Below, piece after piece: positions 25,766-37,996 of a DNA stretch of 64,000 bases (positions within the stretch are counted from its first letter, which is position 1; every line of letters begins with the position of its first letter). Source of the stretch: Macquaria australasica (taxonomy: Eukaryota > Chordata > Actinopteri > Centrarchiformes > Percichthyidae); assembly GCA_005408345.1 (NCBI GenBank), contig SEMN01000338.1, positions 124,001 through 188,000 on the forward strand, read 5' to 3'. Below the pieces are notes generated by a model. It was given only the letters and a program-made list of their open reading frames with translations. It did not search any database and was not told the DNA's origin. The translations under genes were made by a program, and so were the position numbers.

Positions 25766-25984
25766 GTGTTTACATGCACATTAGTATCCTGGTTTTGATC
25801 ATATTCAGGATATCACATTTACATGGAACATGAGAAACCTGGTTATTTATATCCCTATATATATGATCGTAACAGTATCCACGTTTCTGATCGTCTGCCT
25901 GCAGCTGTGTCTTGACACTCATTTCTGTACTGACTGAGTTACCCCAACAGTTGAGGATGGACATAGTTTGGATAAGGTGTTTAC
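25766..25984 (+). mobile_element. Interspersed repeat, first of two direct copies
   Basis: It begins GTGTTTACATGCACATTAGTATCCTGGTTTTG. The same opening recurs after the hAT-type insertion as GTTTACATGCCACAGTATCTGGTTTTG (from 26297), so two head-to-tail modules are present. Repeats starting GTGTTTACATGCAC are familiar in fish genomes as non-autonomous DNA elements, but the family name is not certain. The last eight bases, GTGTTTAC, are the start of the second module and the target of the insertion that follows. Confidence 0.5.
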
Positions 25985-26294
25985 TAGGGGTGTAACGCAG
26001 AGCTACTATCTGTAACTGTTTGTGTCACAAAAATATCTGTATTCTGTATCCTCAGTTTCCTGTCCTCAGTCAAGTCGCGATGCTTCAATATTGGATCATA
26101 TGATCATATCAAAAGTAACACAAAGTAAGTGAGGCTGCACCTGCATGTTTTTAGTCTGAAAACATCAGAATTTGGGTTACATTTGTGGTAAACTGTGTCA
26201 TTCGAGAGACAGGTAAGGGGCGAGTGTTACTGTAAAAATTAACGCGTTATCTGTGCATATTTGAATAATGTATTTGTATTTGGTTACACCCCCT
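25985..26294. mobile_element. hAT-type MITE inserted into another repeat
   Basis: The left end reads TAGGGGTGTAACG. The right end, reverse-complemented, reads AGGGGGTGTAACC, so the termini share GGGGTGTAAC in inverted orientation. This matches the CAGGGGTGTAAC ends typical of many hAT non-autonomous elements. The left flank octamer GTGTTTAC and the right flank octamer CGGTTTAC agree at six of eight positions, fitting an aged 8-bp hAT target-site duplication. The 310-bp interior has no coding capacity. It interrupts the start of a repeat module that begins GTGTTTACATG, so it is younger than that module. Confidence 0.6.
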
Positions 26295-26330
26295 CGGTTT
26301 ACATGCCACAGTATCTGGTTTTGTGTGATG
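26295..26330 (+). mobile_element. Second direct copy of the GTGTTTACATG repeat, resumed after the insertion
   Basis: GTTTACATGCCACAGTATC and then TGGTTTTG continue the module whose first eight bases lie left of the hAT-type element. The alignment with the copy starting at 25766 is good for about 30 bases. It is followed at once by the 10-mer GTCACACGGG repeated twice (26332-26351). Confidence 0.5.
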
Positions 26331-26331
26331 T

Positions 26332-26351
26332 GTCACACGGGGTCACACGGG
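26332..26351. repeat. Tandem 10-mer, two copies
   Basis: GTCACACGGG occurs twice without a gap. It is a short local duplication with no known role. Confidence 0.9.
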
Positions 26352-26377
26352 CTGTATTTCAGCATAGGTTGGGTAAG

Positions 26378-26463
26378 AGACCCTGGATGGGTCGGCAGTC
26401 TATGACAGACATATACAATCACACTTACATACGTAGTTTTCAATCCACCTAACCCGTACATGC
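26378..26463 (-). mobile_element. Fragment of a teleost non-LTR retrotransposon, antisense
   Basis: Reading the + strand, AGACCCTGGATGGGTCGGCA, then CACACTTACATACG and CAATCCACCTAACCCGTACATG match, in reverse orientation, the region just upstream of the tail seen at 5251-5371 (CCAGTCCAGGGTGT there). The order, ending in the 'cacctaacc...catg' word, is the one I recall for this abundant fish repeat. It is short and diverged. Confidence 0.6.
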
Positions 26464-26727
26464 CCCTGTCATAGGTAGTAAACAATATGTTGATTCCTCC
26501 AGATCAAGTAATGCACTGGGCTAAAGGCCCTCGACATTTTAGTTAATATTGTAATTTAGTGATGCACGTGACCAAACTAGGCTACAATTAAACATATCAT
26601 CACAAACCAATTAACACACTGGGATTCTGGGTCAGTTGCCCACTTTGCTGGTCAGCAATCCGACCTGCATAAAGAGGCATAAAGGGGCTTTCACACAAAT
26701 GTGTTTGTGATCAGAGGAAATTGAGGT

Positions 26728-26763
26728 GCTACAAATAAAACACATGCTACAAATAAAACACAT
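26728..26763. repeat. Perfect 18-bp tandem duplication
   Basis: GCTACAAATAAAACACAT occurs twice head to tail without mismatch, which implies a recent duplication by slippage. Nothing else is recognised in the flanks. Confidence 0.95.
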
Positions 26764-29700
26764 GCCTCCCATAAAGTTTGACAGTTTCAAACAAAACACA
26801 CAATGTTATTATCTCTAAATGAAATGTTGCATTTGAAAACACCTAACACTTCAAAATGAAACATCACTAATGAATGTATGCCACTGAATTCAGTCCAACT
26901 TGCACAATGTGGGCCTCTCCATAGTGAGAGAAGAAGCCTGGCCAGGACTGTCTTTCCAAGGTGGGAGGGGCCAAATTATTAATGTTCTTTCATATATTCA
27001 GGATTAGAGGTTACCCTGTCACTCTGAGGCATCACATCTTTCATTAGCCCTTCAGTGCTCTGGGGAAGAGCACTAAATGTCGCATATGAGCTGTCACTAA
27101 AAGAGGTGGATGGATGGCTGGCTCATGTACCAGAGTTCTTCTGCTGTGTGATAAACAGTGTCAAGGCATCACCAAAAGACATACTTACTGCAGAGAACTA
27201 ACTCATACTTGTTAAGTAATGTCAGCATGTGTAGGCATGCATCAGGGGTTTCAGTGGGTTATTATGGCATAGTTTAATAAGTCAGCTCACCTTCAATCTC
27301 AATGCAATACAATATTTCATGATGACTGTAAGGTTTGAATTTTGTATGTATGTATTTACTTCAATGGAAAATCACTACACAGCAACGATAATAATTGTAT
27401 CCACTCAAGCATGTGGTAATATAATGGTGGTCTGGTATTATGAGCAGATCAGTTTTCTTTCTCCACCTTGGTATGATTTCAGTTCTCAAGCCCTGAAATC
27501 ATACCAATACTGGTTCATGTGTAAACATGAAATGAGTCAAATGAGTATTTAAAAAAATTGTATCTCTACTAATACATAAAAGATAATGATCATTCTTTAC
27601 AGTTAAAGGTTGTGCTTTACTGTGGGGACAAAAATTAAGCAGTAAATTTATTGCTTTAAAGTTACTTTTTTGTAATAAACCATGTTAAAATATTAAGGGA
27701 GACAGTTAAGAGAGACAGTTAAATATGTCTGGAGGGGATGTTTAAACGAACTATTGCTTCGCTCAGCTTTGGCAGCAGTGGCATTATTTTCCCAGTAAAC
27801 AAAACCAAATCTAATTAAATGCAACCTTATTAATCACTTCGGGAAGCCAAACTAAAGCCAACAAGTAAAATGTTACACATTTAATTATTTTTATGTTGTT
27901 TGTTTTGCTTCATTGTACTACAACAGAGTCAGAAACTGCACATTACAGTCATTGTATGGATCAGTCAATTGCAAAACATTACCCTTGGAGAACATGACAT
28001 GACAGGGGTTTCAGTATCTCACAAAGAAAGGCAAATCACGCTCCTCTGGTTGCAGATTTGTACTATAACGCCACTTGTTTCTGTATTGCCATTTTTTTTT
28101 ACAACCATATTATATTTCTACATGGAAAAGCCAGTCCAGACTTCCTTCTCTATTTTATTAGCCATTTTTGTCATGTGCCATTGTGACAGGCTTAGCTTTG
28201 TGATTGCGTCACTGAAAGAGACCCTCAGGTCTCTGTCCTCCTGCCGGCTCAGCTGTCCATCAAATACCAACAACAGCCCACACCCTAAAGGCTTTGAAAC
28301 TAATAGAGAATTTCTGGATTCATCTGAAAAAACAAACAGTGTATTTGAGAAATTACTTTTGGTTATGAGTTTTCTAATTCTTGTTGGAACTTCAAGACAT
28401 CAGCTTGGCCAATGAACCCCTCTGGAGACTAGGTTAATTTATATATAGTATGTAACAGTTCAAGGTTAGAACAAATATTGTTTCACTTTTTATGCACACA
28501 AATACAGCAGAAAAACATAAGAAATGAAACTGTGATACAGTCTATTTACATGTAAAGTGATTTTATCCCAACTAATTTTTGTGCCTTTTTCATTGAAAGT
28601 CTACAGTATGCATGCCATTGTAAATCACAGAAAATATTAATAATGACAATTCTTTAAATGTCAAACATTTTTTATGGTCTACAGATGTAAGTGAGATACT
28701 GTGTGAAAGTCCCACATCAGCACTTTCAACTGTTTTTCTCAGCTTGTCTCTACATTATATATGTAAATAAAGTTCTGTTATAATGTTACTTTATGCTATA
28801 AATAAAACATGTTCAGTGTATTTGCAGATTAATAGACAAACTCTGCAGCATGCATTTAGTCTAAAATCCTTAAATAAAGCCAATGTATCATCAGCTGTAT
28901 TAGAAAATTATTTAACTGAAGTGGGTATTTACTATTCCTACTGATCATACACAGACACAACATAATACTGGCATTTGACAGCATTAGTCATTAGTGGTTT
29001 TGTTAAGTCACTACAACTACACAGCATCTTATTATCTCACCTTTTGAAGGTGATTACTGTTCAAGTGTCCTTTTGCAACAAAACAGTTTGATGAGCAACA
29101 ATGGATCGATATTCTCCTAGTACCTGAGGAGAGTGCAATGGACTAAACACTCTCATTTGTAACCTTTTTATAATGCCCCCTAATGTCAGCCTTGGAAGAT
29201 CACCCAATTGATCCAATAAAAAAGGCTGGGGAGGCACAGTAATTCTGTTTTACCCACATGAGGGATCTGCAATTTTCGTCTAAATGGGAAAGGTCCTGAG
29301 GATCAAGGTAGAACAGAGTATAAACACACAGGGAGAGAGAAAAAAACAAACTTGTACCTTCGAACAAAGCCAAAGGGACACCTATGCAGGCCATCCATTG
29401 TGAAGCACAATCTGCTGCGAGCCATTACAGGTGCAAATGAGCCATTGTTCTCCCTTTGAGCTGCCTTGTGTTCCAAACAGTACCTGCAGACACTTGATAT
29501 GCTCAAACTCAATGGAAGTGAGAAATTAACTCTTGGGTTCTGGCATATTTCACCCTGTTTGCACAGCAAAAGTGCTACATCATAAAATTCAACATTTGTC
29601 CTTTCCTGTTTGTTTTTATCCCTCTCTATTATTTTCACTTTGTTTCCCCTCTTGCTCTGTGGCTCTCTGCCTGTGCTTGTATTTATATAGGTGGAACAGC

Positions 29701-29817
29701 ATTGGAGAAGTGATTGAAAAGCTGTCCTGTAGATCAGGGTGGTTTGTGGGGCCTGTCCATGCTCTAATCCATCCTGCTGCCCTGCCACACAAGTAGAATA
29801 TCAAACAGGCAATCCCT
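26764..29817. other. Non-coding stretch containing the longest open frame of the window
   Basis: A 171-codon frame (27900-28415, +) contains a strongly hydrophobic segment around residues 47-75 and a weaker one around 82-93. It has no recognisable family motif, no partner exon and a T9 homopolymer within it, so I do not call it a gene. No repeat family is recognised in the rest. Confidence 0.45.
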
Positions 29818-30025
29818 GAGGAAAGGAAGAGAGAAAGATGTGGAGGAGTGAAATGGAGAGAGAAGAGACACAGAGACAGAGATGTGAGAGGAAGGAGAAA
29901 GTCTAAGACAGGACAAACATCAGGACTCAAAATGGATAGCAAGAAAACAAGCGGAGGCTTAGAGGGAGAAAACGAAATAAGAGAAGTAGAAAAAATAAAG
30001 AGAAGGAGGTTGGAAAAGTTTAACA
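29818..30025. repeat. Purine-rich (GA-rich) tract, about 200 bp
   Basis: The + strand is strongly biased to A and G (GAGGAAAGGAAGAGAGAAAG, GGAGAGAGAAGAGACACAGA and similar). Such tracts are low-complexity DNA, able in principle to form triplex-type structures. They suppress stop codons on the complementary strand, which explains the 145-codon minus frame across it (29616-30053). Confidence 0.75.
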
Positions 30026-33000
30026 AGGGTCTGTCAGTATGGCAGCACTGCAAAGGAAGGGAAAAAAGGCAATTCCTGCAGTCTCACTCCACTACTTTTC
30101 TTCATTTGACTCTGATTAGCTCTGATAATGTATCTGTGCCATTATGCTGCTAATAAAAAAGGGGTGGGTTGCACAAAGTGAGTGGGGTAATGGGGTCCTG
30201 ATCCACCTCCTACAATGAACTGAGCAGTGACAGAGAGCTGTAAAAAAGCAGCTTCACCATAGAGGAAAAAATGTCAGTTGAGTCAGTGACTGGGTCAGAG
30301 GTCAGCACAGCAGACACCTTCGGTATCCACTGGTGGAATTAAATTGTTTCCAAAATAATATATATAGAGAGAGATGTCATGTTAGTGAATTTAATGTCAG
30401 ACTCTCTCCTCTTCTCTCCTCGTTGCAAAAAGGTAGAAGCAAGATAAAAAGATGACGTTGGATGTGACTCTATCGTACTCTGCTTGCAACCCAATAATAT
30501 ACAGTATGTGTGCTGACCCTTTGCAGAGTTGCTCAGCATGTCCTGTCTCTGGGTTTACAAATCTAAACAACCACCAATCCATTACTGTACCCACACACGG
30601 GTCAGGCCTCATCTAAACCTTCATCACACATCACTGCAGTGCAGCTAAGCTCAGCTTCACACTTCCGTGCCCAAGGCTGCAGCAGGAAGTTTATAGAGGA
30701 CATTGTAAATATAGACTGGGGATGTTTCCTGTCTAAGTTCATGCTTTTAACAGAAAGGGTGATACTGAGCTTATTTTGTGCAGATGGCATAGTACAGCAA
30801 GAACCCCAAATAACAGTGGTAATGAAAGTCAGGCTGAGGTTGGTCTGTGTACTGACAGGTTTATTAATGGCTTTCCAATGTGATGTATGTTCACTGAACT
30901 TTAGGGCAGCTTACAGCTTTGTGCTTTGTAGCAATATGTGATTTTTAGCTTTGATTCTTCTGTTGTTCTCTATACTCTCATCCCTGTGTGTAATTTAAAG
31001 ACAATATACTTCACACTTGATCCAATGCTCATCACAATGTGCACAAGCCGCTGCAGGAATTTCAGTTTGCCTGCAGATTATGACATTGCATCAAAATCTG
31101 TATGGCTACATATTTAAGCAGTATTTCCATTATAGACATTACAGTACAGACATTTAATTTAGCTCGTTCTTTCCCCCCACCACATTCCCCTTTCCTCCTT
31201 GTCTTGGAAGCTAATGTTTAGACCAAAGCTGCTGCTGAAGTCTTCTTTAGTCAAGGATGCAGAGGTGTTTCCTCTTTAGGATGTTTAGCCTCAACTTTAA
31301 CCACATCTATAATGTGACATTATTGATATAAAATACTATATAGGATACATGTTGCTGTAGGAAGGCCCTGTATTAAAATCTCTCCAAGAAGCAATGCTGC
31401 AATAGTCAAATTGGGTGCCATATAAAACACAGTGACCCCAATGACTTTTACAGTCACTTGGTGACAATCGCTGCATTCTTTATGTACCGCTTCAAACACA
31501 AATGTTGAGAATAAAAAAGAATGAAATTTTTGCATGGAGCACTCAAGGCACCATTTGAATCATCTGTCACTCTGTCCACAGCACATCATTATAGAAAACC
31601 AATTATAAAAGGTCAATCAGAAATGGAGAAAAAGCCACTGTACAACTTTATTTTTTTAGTAATGTCAAATCTTTATTTGATTTGACTTTACTATTTTGAT
31701 GAGCCACTGCTCCTTTCATTGCTTTCACTGGAAACTGTAAGCTGCTCTTCATTGCAGGGTTTTCTTTTTATTCATACCCTACAAACAAAAATACACTGTT
31801 TATCAAATTATAAAATAATATTGACAAAATACATTTCTCACTTCCCCAAAATATATTCATATTAGCCCATGCAGCTAATCAGCACAATAGAACTGGTGAA
31901 ATTGAATGATTATAGCTAAGATTGTGTGTTTAAATAGTAATTCCTATAACTTTATCCTGGACATTTTGCTGCAAGCCATTTTCTAGGAATACCATGCTCA
32001 CACTCACACATTTCTACACATTCAAACCTGCAAGCTGCCACAGTCTGATAATCTGATGGCCATGGAGCAGCCTCTATGGAGCAGTTAGGGGTTAAAGGCT
32101 TTGCACAAGTGCACATCAGTAGTAACATTATAAGCTCTTTTCTGAGTCTTTTTTGTTGTTGTTGTTGAACAGTAAATGGCACATCACAAATATGGGTTTA
32201 CTGTTTTCCTACTTGTTGTGCCAATGCTCTGAAGAGAGCCTTCGTTTGAATTTAAAAAAGAGGTGTATCAAATACAATACTTTTTATATCAAAATAGGTT
32301 CTTCATATTATGTCGAATAAAATATTAGGTATGTTTTCAATAGTGAGATGGTCACTTCCCGGAGTGTTCATATTTCAAGGCTCACGCACCCTTTGTCAAG
32401 GCATTGTGTCTCTCAAGGTCCCCAGTGTTTTTGGTCTTTAGCACACACTATAATGTCTCCTCTCACCTGGCATCATTTGGAACTGCTGTACAAACCAGAC
32501 TATTTTACGACGTTCAGTCAAATACTCACACTGTTCTGCTCTATTTTTATCACTTTCTGTAATCGACAAATGGATCTGAGACTGAGCTGTATCGATGTTA
32601 CCCTGCTCCCTGATGTGCCATCTGGGACAAAAAAGGTAACAGCTACAAAAGCAGCTTCTCAATTTGTAGTTTTTATTTAACATTTATTATTGGTCTGTAG
32701 TGTGTGTTATTTTATGTTTCATCATTTTGTTCTGAACTTTTTCTGCAGGCACCTGTTGCAGAGAATAAGCTGCTATTTTTGCCAATGTCCAACATTGCAT
32801 CCTGTTCCTCAGCATCAGTCTTCCCTCTGCAAGTCATATAGTACACCAAAGCTCCATCTTCAGATCTTCAGGCCTCAAAAAACAAGTATAGTACATGGGC
32901 TTGAATCAATACAACATATGCCTCAGAACTCACAGAGTACCGCTTTGAGATGGTCAGGGGATTTGAAAAGCAAGAGTCACTGAGGATGAACAGTTCCTCT

Positions 33001-33486
33001 TAGGGATGGTACCTCAGTTAGAATATTTGAAACTTTACACACAGAAGCTTTATCGTTTGCTTGAATTTAGTTCATCCCATTGATTGGTTAGTTTCACCAG
33101 TCAGCAACCTGATGGTTGTTGCTATGGTTACCAGTAGTTTAATATACTTTGTGCACAAATATATAATTTTAATGGAAACTGCCAGCACATCAGAAGCAAG
33201 TATTTATGTTGCTATGGTATAATATCACTAATATAACTGTATGGTAATTTAATTTAAGTGAAATGTCAGTGTATCACAGTTATAATGAGAGTGATATATG
33301 CTTAGCTTTTATAAAATGAATTCATTATTTGGGTAATAGGAAATGCAATTGCTATCAGGCCACAACAAACTGCTTACAAGCACTTTACTGGTGAGTTTGA
33401 TATGATGTTGACTCGGGCCTTGTAGAGTTTGTAGGGGACATGCAAAATTGAGACACTGTCACTTATGAATGAGCTACTGTGGCAAC

Positions 33487-33488
<2 letters not shown>
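30026..33488. other. Non-coding stretch with a possible two-exon small ORF
   Basis: A 110-codon frame starting at 32348 contains a splice-donor-like AAAAG|GTAAC at 32635/32636. A pyrimidine-rich acceptor TTTTTCTGCAG ends at 32748. Removing the 113-bp interval keeps the frame, with a stop at 32839 (see findings). No homology is recognised, so no CDS is called. The rest shows nothing of note. Confidence 0.45.

Positions 33489-33548
<60 letters not shown>
33489..33548. repeat. (TG)30 microsatellite
   Basis: Sixty bases of uninterrupted TG repeat. It is the longest perfect simple repeat in the window. The minus-strand frame encoding a run of His-Thr is only its translation. Confidence 0.98.
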
Positions 33549-33550
<2 letters not shown>

Positions 33551-36500
33551 TGACTGACATGCTGATGTATAGCAATGAAACAAATTCCTATCAACTAACT
33601 GTAGCTATGCTGACATGGCGATGAAGTATTGCATCTTGAATCTAAAAAAAGCTATTCACCTGAGACAAACACTCAGCTGATGGATGTGGCCGATTGTCTT
33701 CCTCATGCTCATCTCCTTTGCTATTCTGGGCCCAACTACAACAGAACTTCAAAATTACTGTCTATTTAAGTCCTAAACTATGACTCCACTGCAGTTCTCA
33801 GACAGGGATATGGTACCTCTGTTGACCCACATGTCTCTTCTTTTCTGGGGCGTCTTTGCCGCCTACATCATCATCGTCATCATAATCATCATTCAAAATC
33901 AAGACAAAGGCCAGTAGCCCCAACAGTCAACAATCCATGCTGACAGTGACATCGGTTCCCTTTCAAAAGTGCATTTCTTCACATTTCACACGTCAGTCAA
34001 ATATGCAGTCCTGCCCCTTTAAAACCTATATCATAAGTAGTTTTAGTTTATAAATAAAAACCTGAACAGATCAGAACACAAAAACAGCAGGTGATATGAT
34101 ACCGTATCAACAATTATTCCAGAACCTTCATTATGTAAAGGTATTTTTTTTCTTATGAAATTTAAATATGTTCTGCATGAAGAGGCCTTTCACAGGACAT
34201 GTCACAGACTGCATGAGCTGCATTTCAAGGCCAGTGATTCTGATGTTATTAAATAGAAGAAAGACATGTAAATACCTCATGTTTCTCCAACACCCAAGTG
34301 TTGAACACCCACTATAAATTGCGCTTTCCTGACAATTTCACTATCTGAATGATAGTCTCTTTCATCAGTTAAGTATGCGTGCACATACTCACTCCCACAC
34401 ACTCTCAGTGTCTACCACGTAAAGCTCCCATACATTGTTGTGTGCAAAAACAACTACAGTTCAGCCTCTTGATATTATCAAGGAAAATAATAATAGGTTA
34501 CACATACATGCAATACAGAAAGTATGAAATAATCACATTTAGGATGCACAAATGAGCAACTGTTTGAATTTGCTTCTTAAAAATGACTAGTAAAATGAAA
34601 CTCAGACCTGTGTCTGTACCCGATGGTCCATAGCTGGAGGGACAGGAGATCAATAGACACAAGTAGCCTTTTTCTGCTCTATGACAGCAGACTGAGCCTC
34701 ACTGTCACATGATCATTCAATATGACATCGTGACACGATAGAGAGCCGAGCATTAAAAAAATATTGTATTGTAGATCAATACATTCCTGTAGATATTCAA
34801 TGATGTGTGTAGCTAATATGTCACTGTGCCATCATAATGCACCAATCAGGCCCCTGATAGAAGCATCAGATCAAAAGAGCAACCATGGAAATGGAGAGTA
34901 ATGTATGTCTGACACGTCAAGAAGGTAATAATGCTGCAGGTATTTGTTCTGTCGTACAGTATGCTGTCACATCAAAATCTCCATGGATCTCAGGGGCGTG
35001 TTCAGGGAGTGGCCTGGGGTGGCACTGGCCACCCCATTATGATTGGCTATCTGTCTAGTCCAAGGCGGGACCTTAGTATGTATTTTGTTGATGTGTTGTA
35101 GAGTTGAAGTTTTGCACAATTTTATCAATACAATATTTTGTCCACACAGTCTTTATTATATTTTGATTTTCGGTACTTTGTACTGTGACTGTATTTTTGA
35201 ATGTGCATCATTTTCTTTTGTATGTAGCCGACTGTTGGAGGTACAAATTCTTTTTGAGGACTTAAAGAATAAACTATGGAAGCTTTATATTACATTTGTA
35301 TGGCGCCACTCTGTTGTGTTGTGATTGTAGGTCTATTTATTTTTTAAATTAAAATTTTAAACATCTGTAAGATACTGTAATGATACTGTAATGTTAATAA
35401 TTAAAGTAGATATGAGTAGTGGAGGCAGAAATTGTAATAATGTGTCCTTTTGTTTGCAGTTCCCTCTGCTCCTTTTCTTCACTGATCAGACAAAAATATG
35501 TTTTTTTATGTATATAAAAACGTGACGGAGATGTCAGTTAAACCTATGTTTAGGTACAGGCAAATTGGAATTTCCACTTGTAGAAATTACTGATTTAGCA
35601 AAATTGTATGAGCTTTAATTTTCAAATGATACTTTGCTAAGCGCTTAGTTGAGGCTACATATACATCTACGCTACATATTTACACAACACTACATTCATC
35701 CTTTATTAGAGCTGAAAGACTCAACAAGAGTCAGCAGGCAACACATGGCTTAAAAAACAGGATTTAAATCAATGGAAGACCATCAAATTTAGTCTGTCGG
35801 CCCTTTCATTGTCTTCTGAATTGCAGCAAGACCCATTAGTGAAAACCCAGACTGCCCGTGCGTCACTCAGTTTTTTGTCCAGTTACAGTGATAGAGTAGC
35901 TTGAGTCTGTATTTTTGTTTGCCTGGTGAACAAGCAACTACAGTGAATCCTGTGGGATTTCAACTTAATGAACATCATTGATTTGTTCATTGATTTGTTT
36001 GAGAGTTAGCAACAAGATTGAATGAGGTGTTTTGACACTGGAAAAATGTGTATTATTGCAGAGGACTGGCCCGCTGGCTGTGTCTATGTGTAGTGTTGCA
36101 TACTATATTCAACTAAAAGATATATTGTATAAACATTGTGCCCTCCTATTAAACAGACTGTTATGTAATGCACCCTTTACTTCATCTGTACAAAATTTGC
36201 AATACTAAAACGAATTGTATTACTACAGCTCAACCCAATGTTGGAGCTGGAGCCTTCATTTCACACAGCCAGGATGACTTCCCAGTATACATATGCACAG
36301 AGGATATTATGGATTACTTTACTTATTCACATTTTATAATGCTGTCAGAGCACCTTTCTGTGCCAAAGTCCACTGCTGAGAAAATACAACAAATAGAGGC
36401 AGCAGCTCAGGCTGCCAATGTTTTAGCCAACCAGCTGAGGGAGTCAGTATCCTGTAGCCAGTTTCACTGGACTGTTTTTGTTGGATTCTCTTGCTTACAC

Positions 36501-37964
36501 TTGTGCAGAGGGGGGCGAGTGTGTGTGCCAAACGGGAGCTTGAAACTGTCTTAAAAAGATACACCAAAGGAAGCAACCAGCGGCAACAGGAACAAGAGGG
36601 CAGTTGGCTAATGAGTCAGTGTTTCTGTAATGTAACCACTATTGCCTGCAAAGAATATCATTGGCAGATGTTATGGTTGCTAAAAGTAGTAGAGCTAATA
36701 CAGGGATGTTTATTATATTATATTATTATATTATATTGTTTGTAATGCCCAATGTCACAACGTCTCATTTGGCATTACAGGTTCAAATAAGCAATAGCTG
36801 CTGACCCAGCCCAAGATCTCAAAGAAGACAATGGAAACACACACAGTGTGCCCTCGTTGTGGAGTTGGGAGAAGTACAGAGTTCATACTGTGTGGAGTGT
36901 CACTGCATCTCATCTGTCCGCCTGGACTGTCCTGCTGATAACTTTGAAAAGGGAAGGAGTTGAGGCTTAATTTTATTTGGGCAAAGTAAAAAAAAAAGGA
37001 GGGTTAGGATGCAGGTCCAAAAGTAAAGAAACAACAACAAAAAAAGAAAAAGACAAAAACTGAATGTAGCATCGCTGCATAATTGAGCAATAAACATGGG
37101 CATTAGTGAACTCATTTAGATTCTCTATCCTGTTTATTGGAGTCAAAGATAGCTTAGGACAGGTGAAAATTTCTACAGACAATTAACATTTATGCTCACT
37201 TGTCTCACTTGATGGTTAAGTGTAGTACAACACTTAATAAATGACGAGGTCATAGATGTTTAGAAAGGGAAATAAATGGTATATTCATGAATCCAATTTC
37301 TAATTTAAGGTTAGTGTGACACAATTTTGTTACACTCATTTTGTTTATTTTTGCTATCATTATGTTGTAGCTAACACGTGGTCCCTGTTCTAAATATAAA
37401 TCCTCAAACACAAACAAAACAAAACAGCAGCTAAAAAAAATACTAATGCTAAAAAAATGCAGCTGTAACACTTATTGCTTACACGTAGTTAAAATGTTAA
37501 AACTGCAGCAGCTATGACTTTATTTCCCTGTGTGTGGCAACACTGACATGTCTATATCTGCCAGTGTAAACTACTGCTACTAGTATTTAATTTTCCAGTA
37601 GATGGAACAGGTTGACAGAACTGGTCTAGAAATGAGTGAAACAGGTGAGATGTACAGTAAGTCATGCAGGGTCTCCCTTGGATGCAACATAGCATTTAGA
37701 GTAGACACGTTTTGGACGTAGACTAAAACAATAAGTGCAGAAACAAGGGTGTCATTTAATGAAATTTATTACAAAACAATAATAATCTTTGTGTTTACAA
37801 ATTTGTGTATATAATTAATTCCTCAATTCCCTCATCAGTGTTTTCTGACTGGTTTAGGTAACACTTTTTAATTAAATACCCCTCAAGCACTGGAGCACCT
37901 TGTTTCAATTACACATCATACAAAATTAAACTATCTTAAAACATCATTACTGTTAATCAAGCTT
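33549..37964. other. Non-coding stretch with possible transposon debris
   Basis: A short interrupted (ATC)n run lies at about 33866-33895. GGGGCGTGTTCAGGGAGTGG followed by GGGGTGGCACTGGCCACCCC at about 34993-35035 looks like a transposon end, but no opposite end was found. A 128-codon frame at 36168-36554 and a downstream CxxC-rich segment (about 36850-36960) are discussed in findings. TATTA-type simple repeat lies at 36711-36737. Confidence 0.4.
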
Positions 37965-37996
37965 TTTGTTTGTTTGTTTGTTTGTTTGTTTGTTTG
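37965..37996. repeat. (TTTG)8 microsatellite
   Basis: Eight perfect TTTG units followed by TTTT. It could be the complementary tail of a retroposed element, but no body is visible beside it. Confidence 0.95.

Noticed and set aside
29303..29788. 161-codon minus-strand open frame
   Set aside because: No recognisable motif. It overlaps other open frames on both strands and lies beside a purine-rich tract.
29616..30053. 145-codon minus-strand frame rich in Leu, Ser and Pro
   Set aside because: It is the translation of the complement of a GA-rich tract, whose bias removes stop codons.
33374..33583. Minus-strand frame with a His-Thr repeat
   Set aside because: Translation of the (TG)30 microsatellite.
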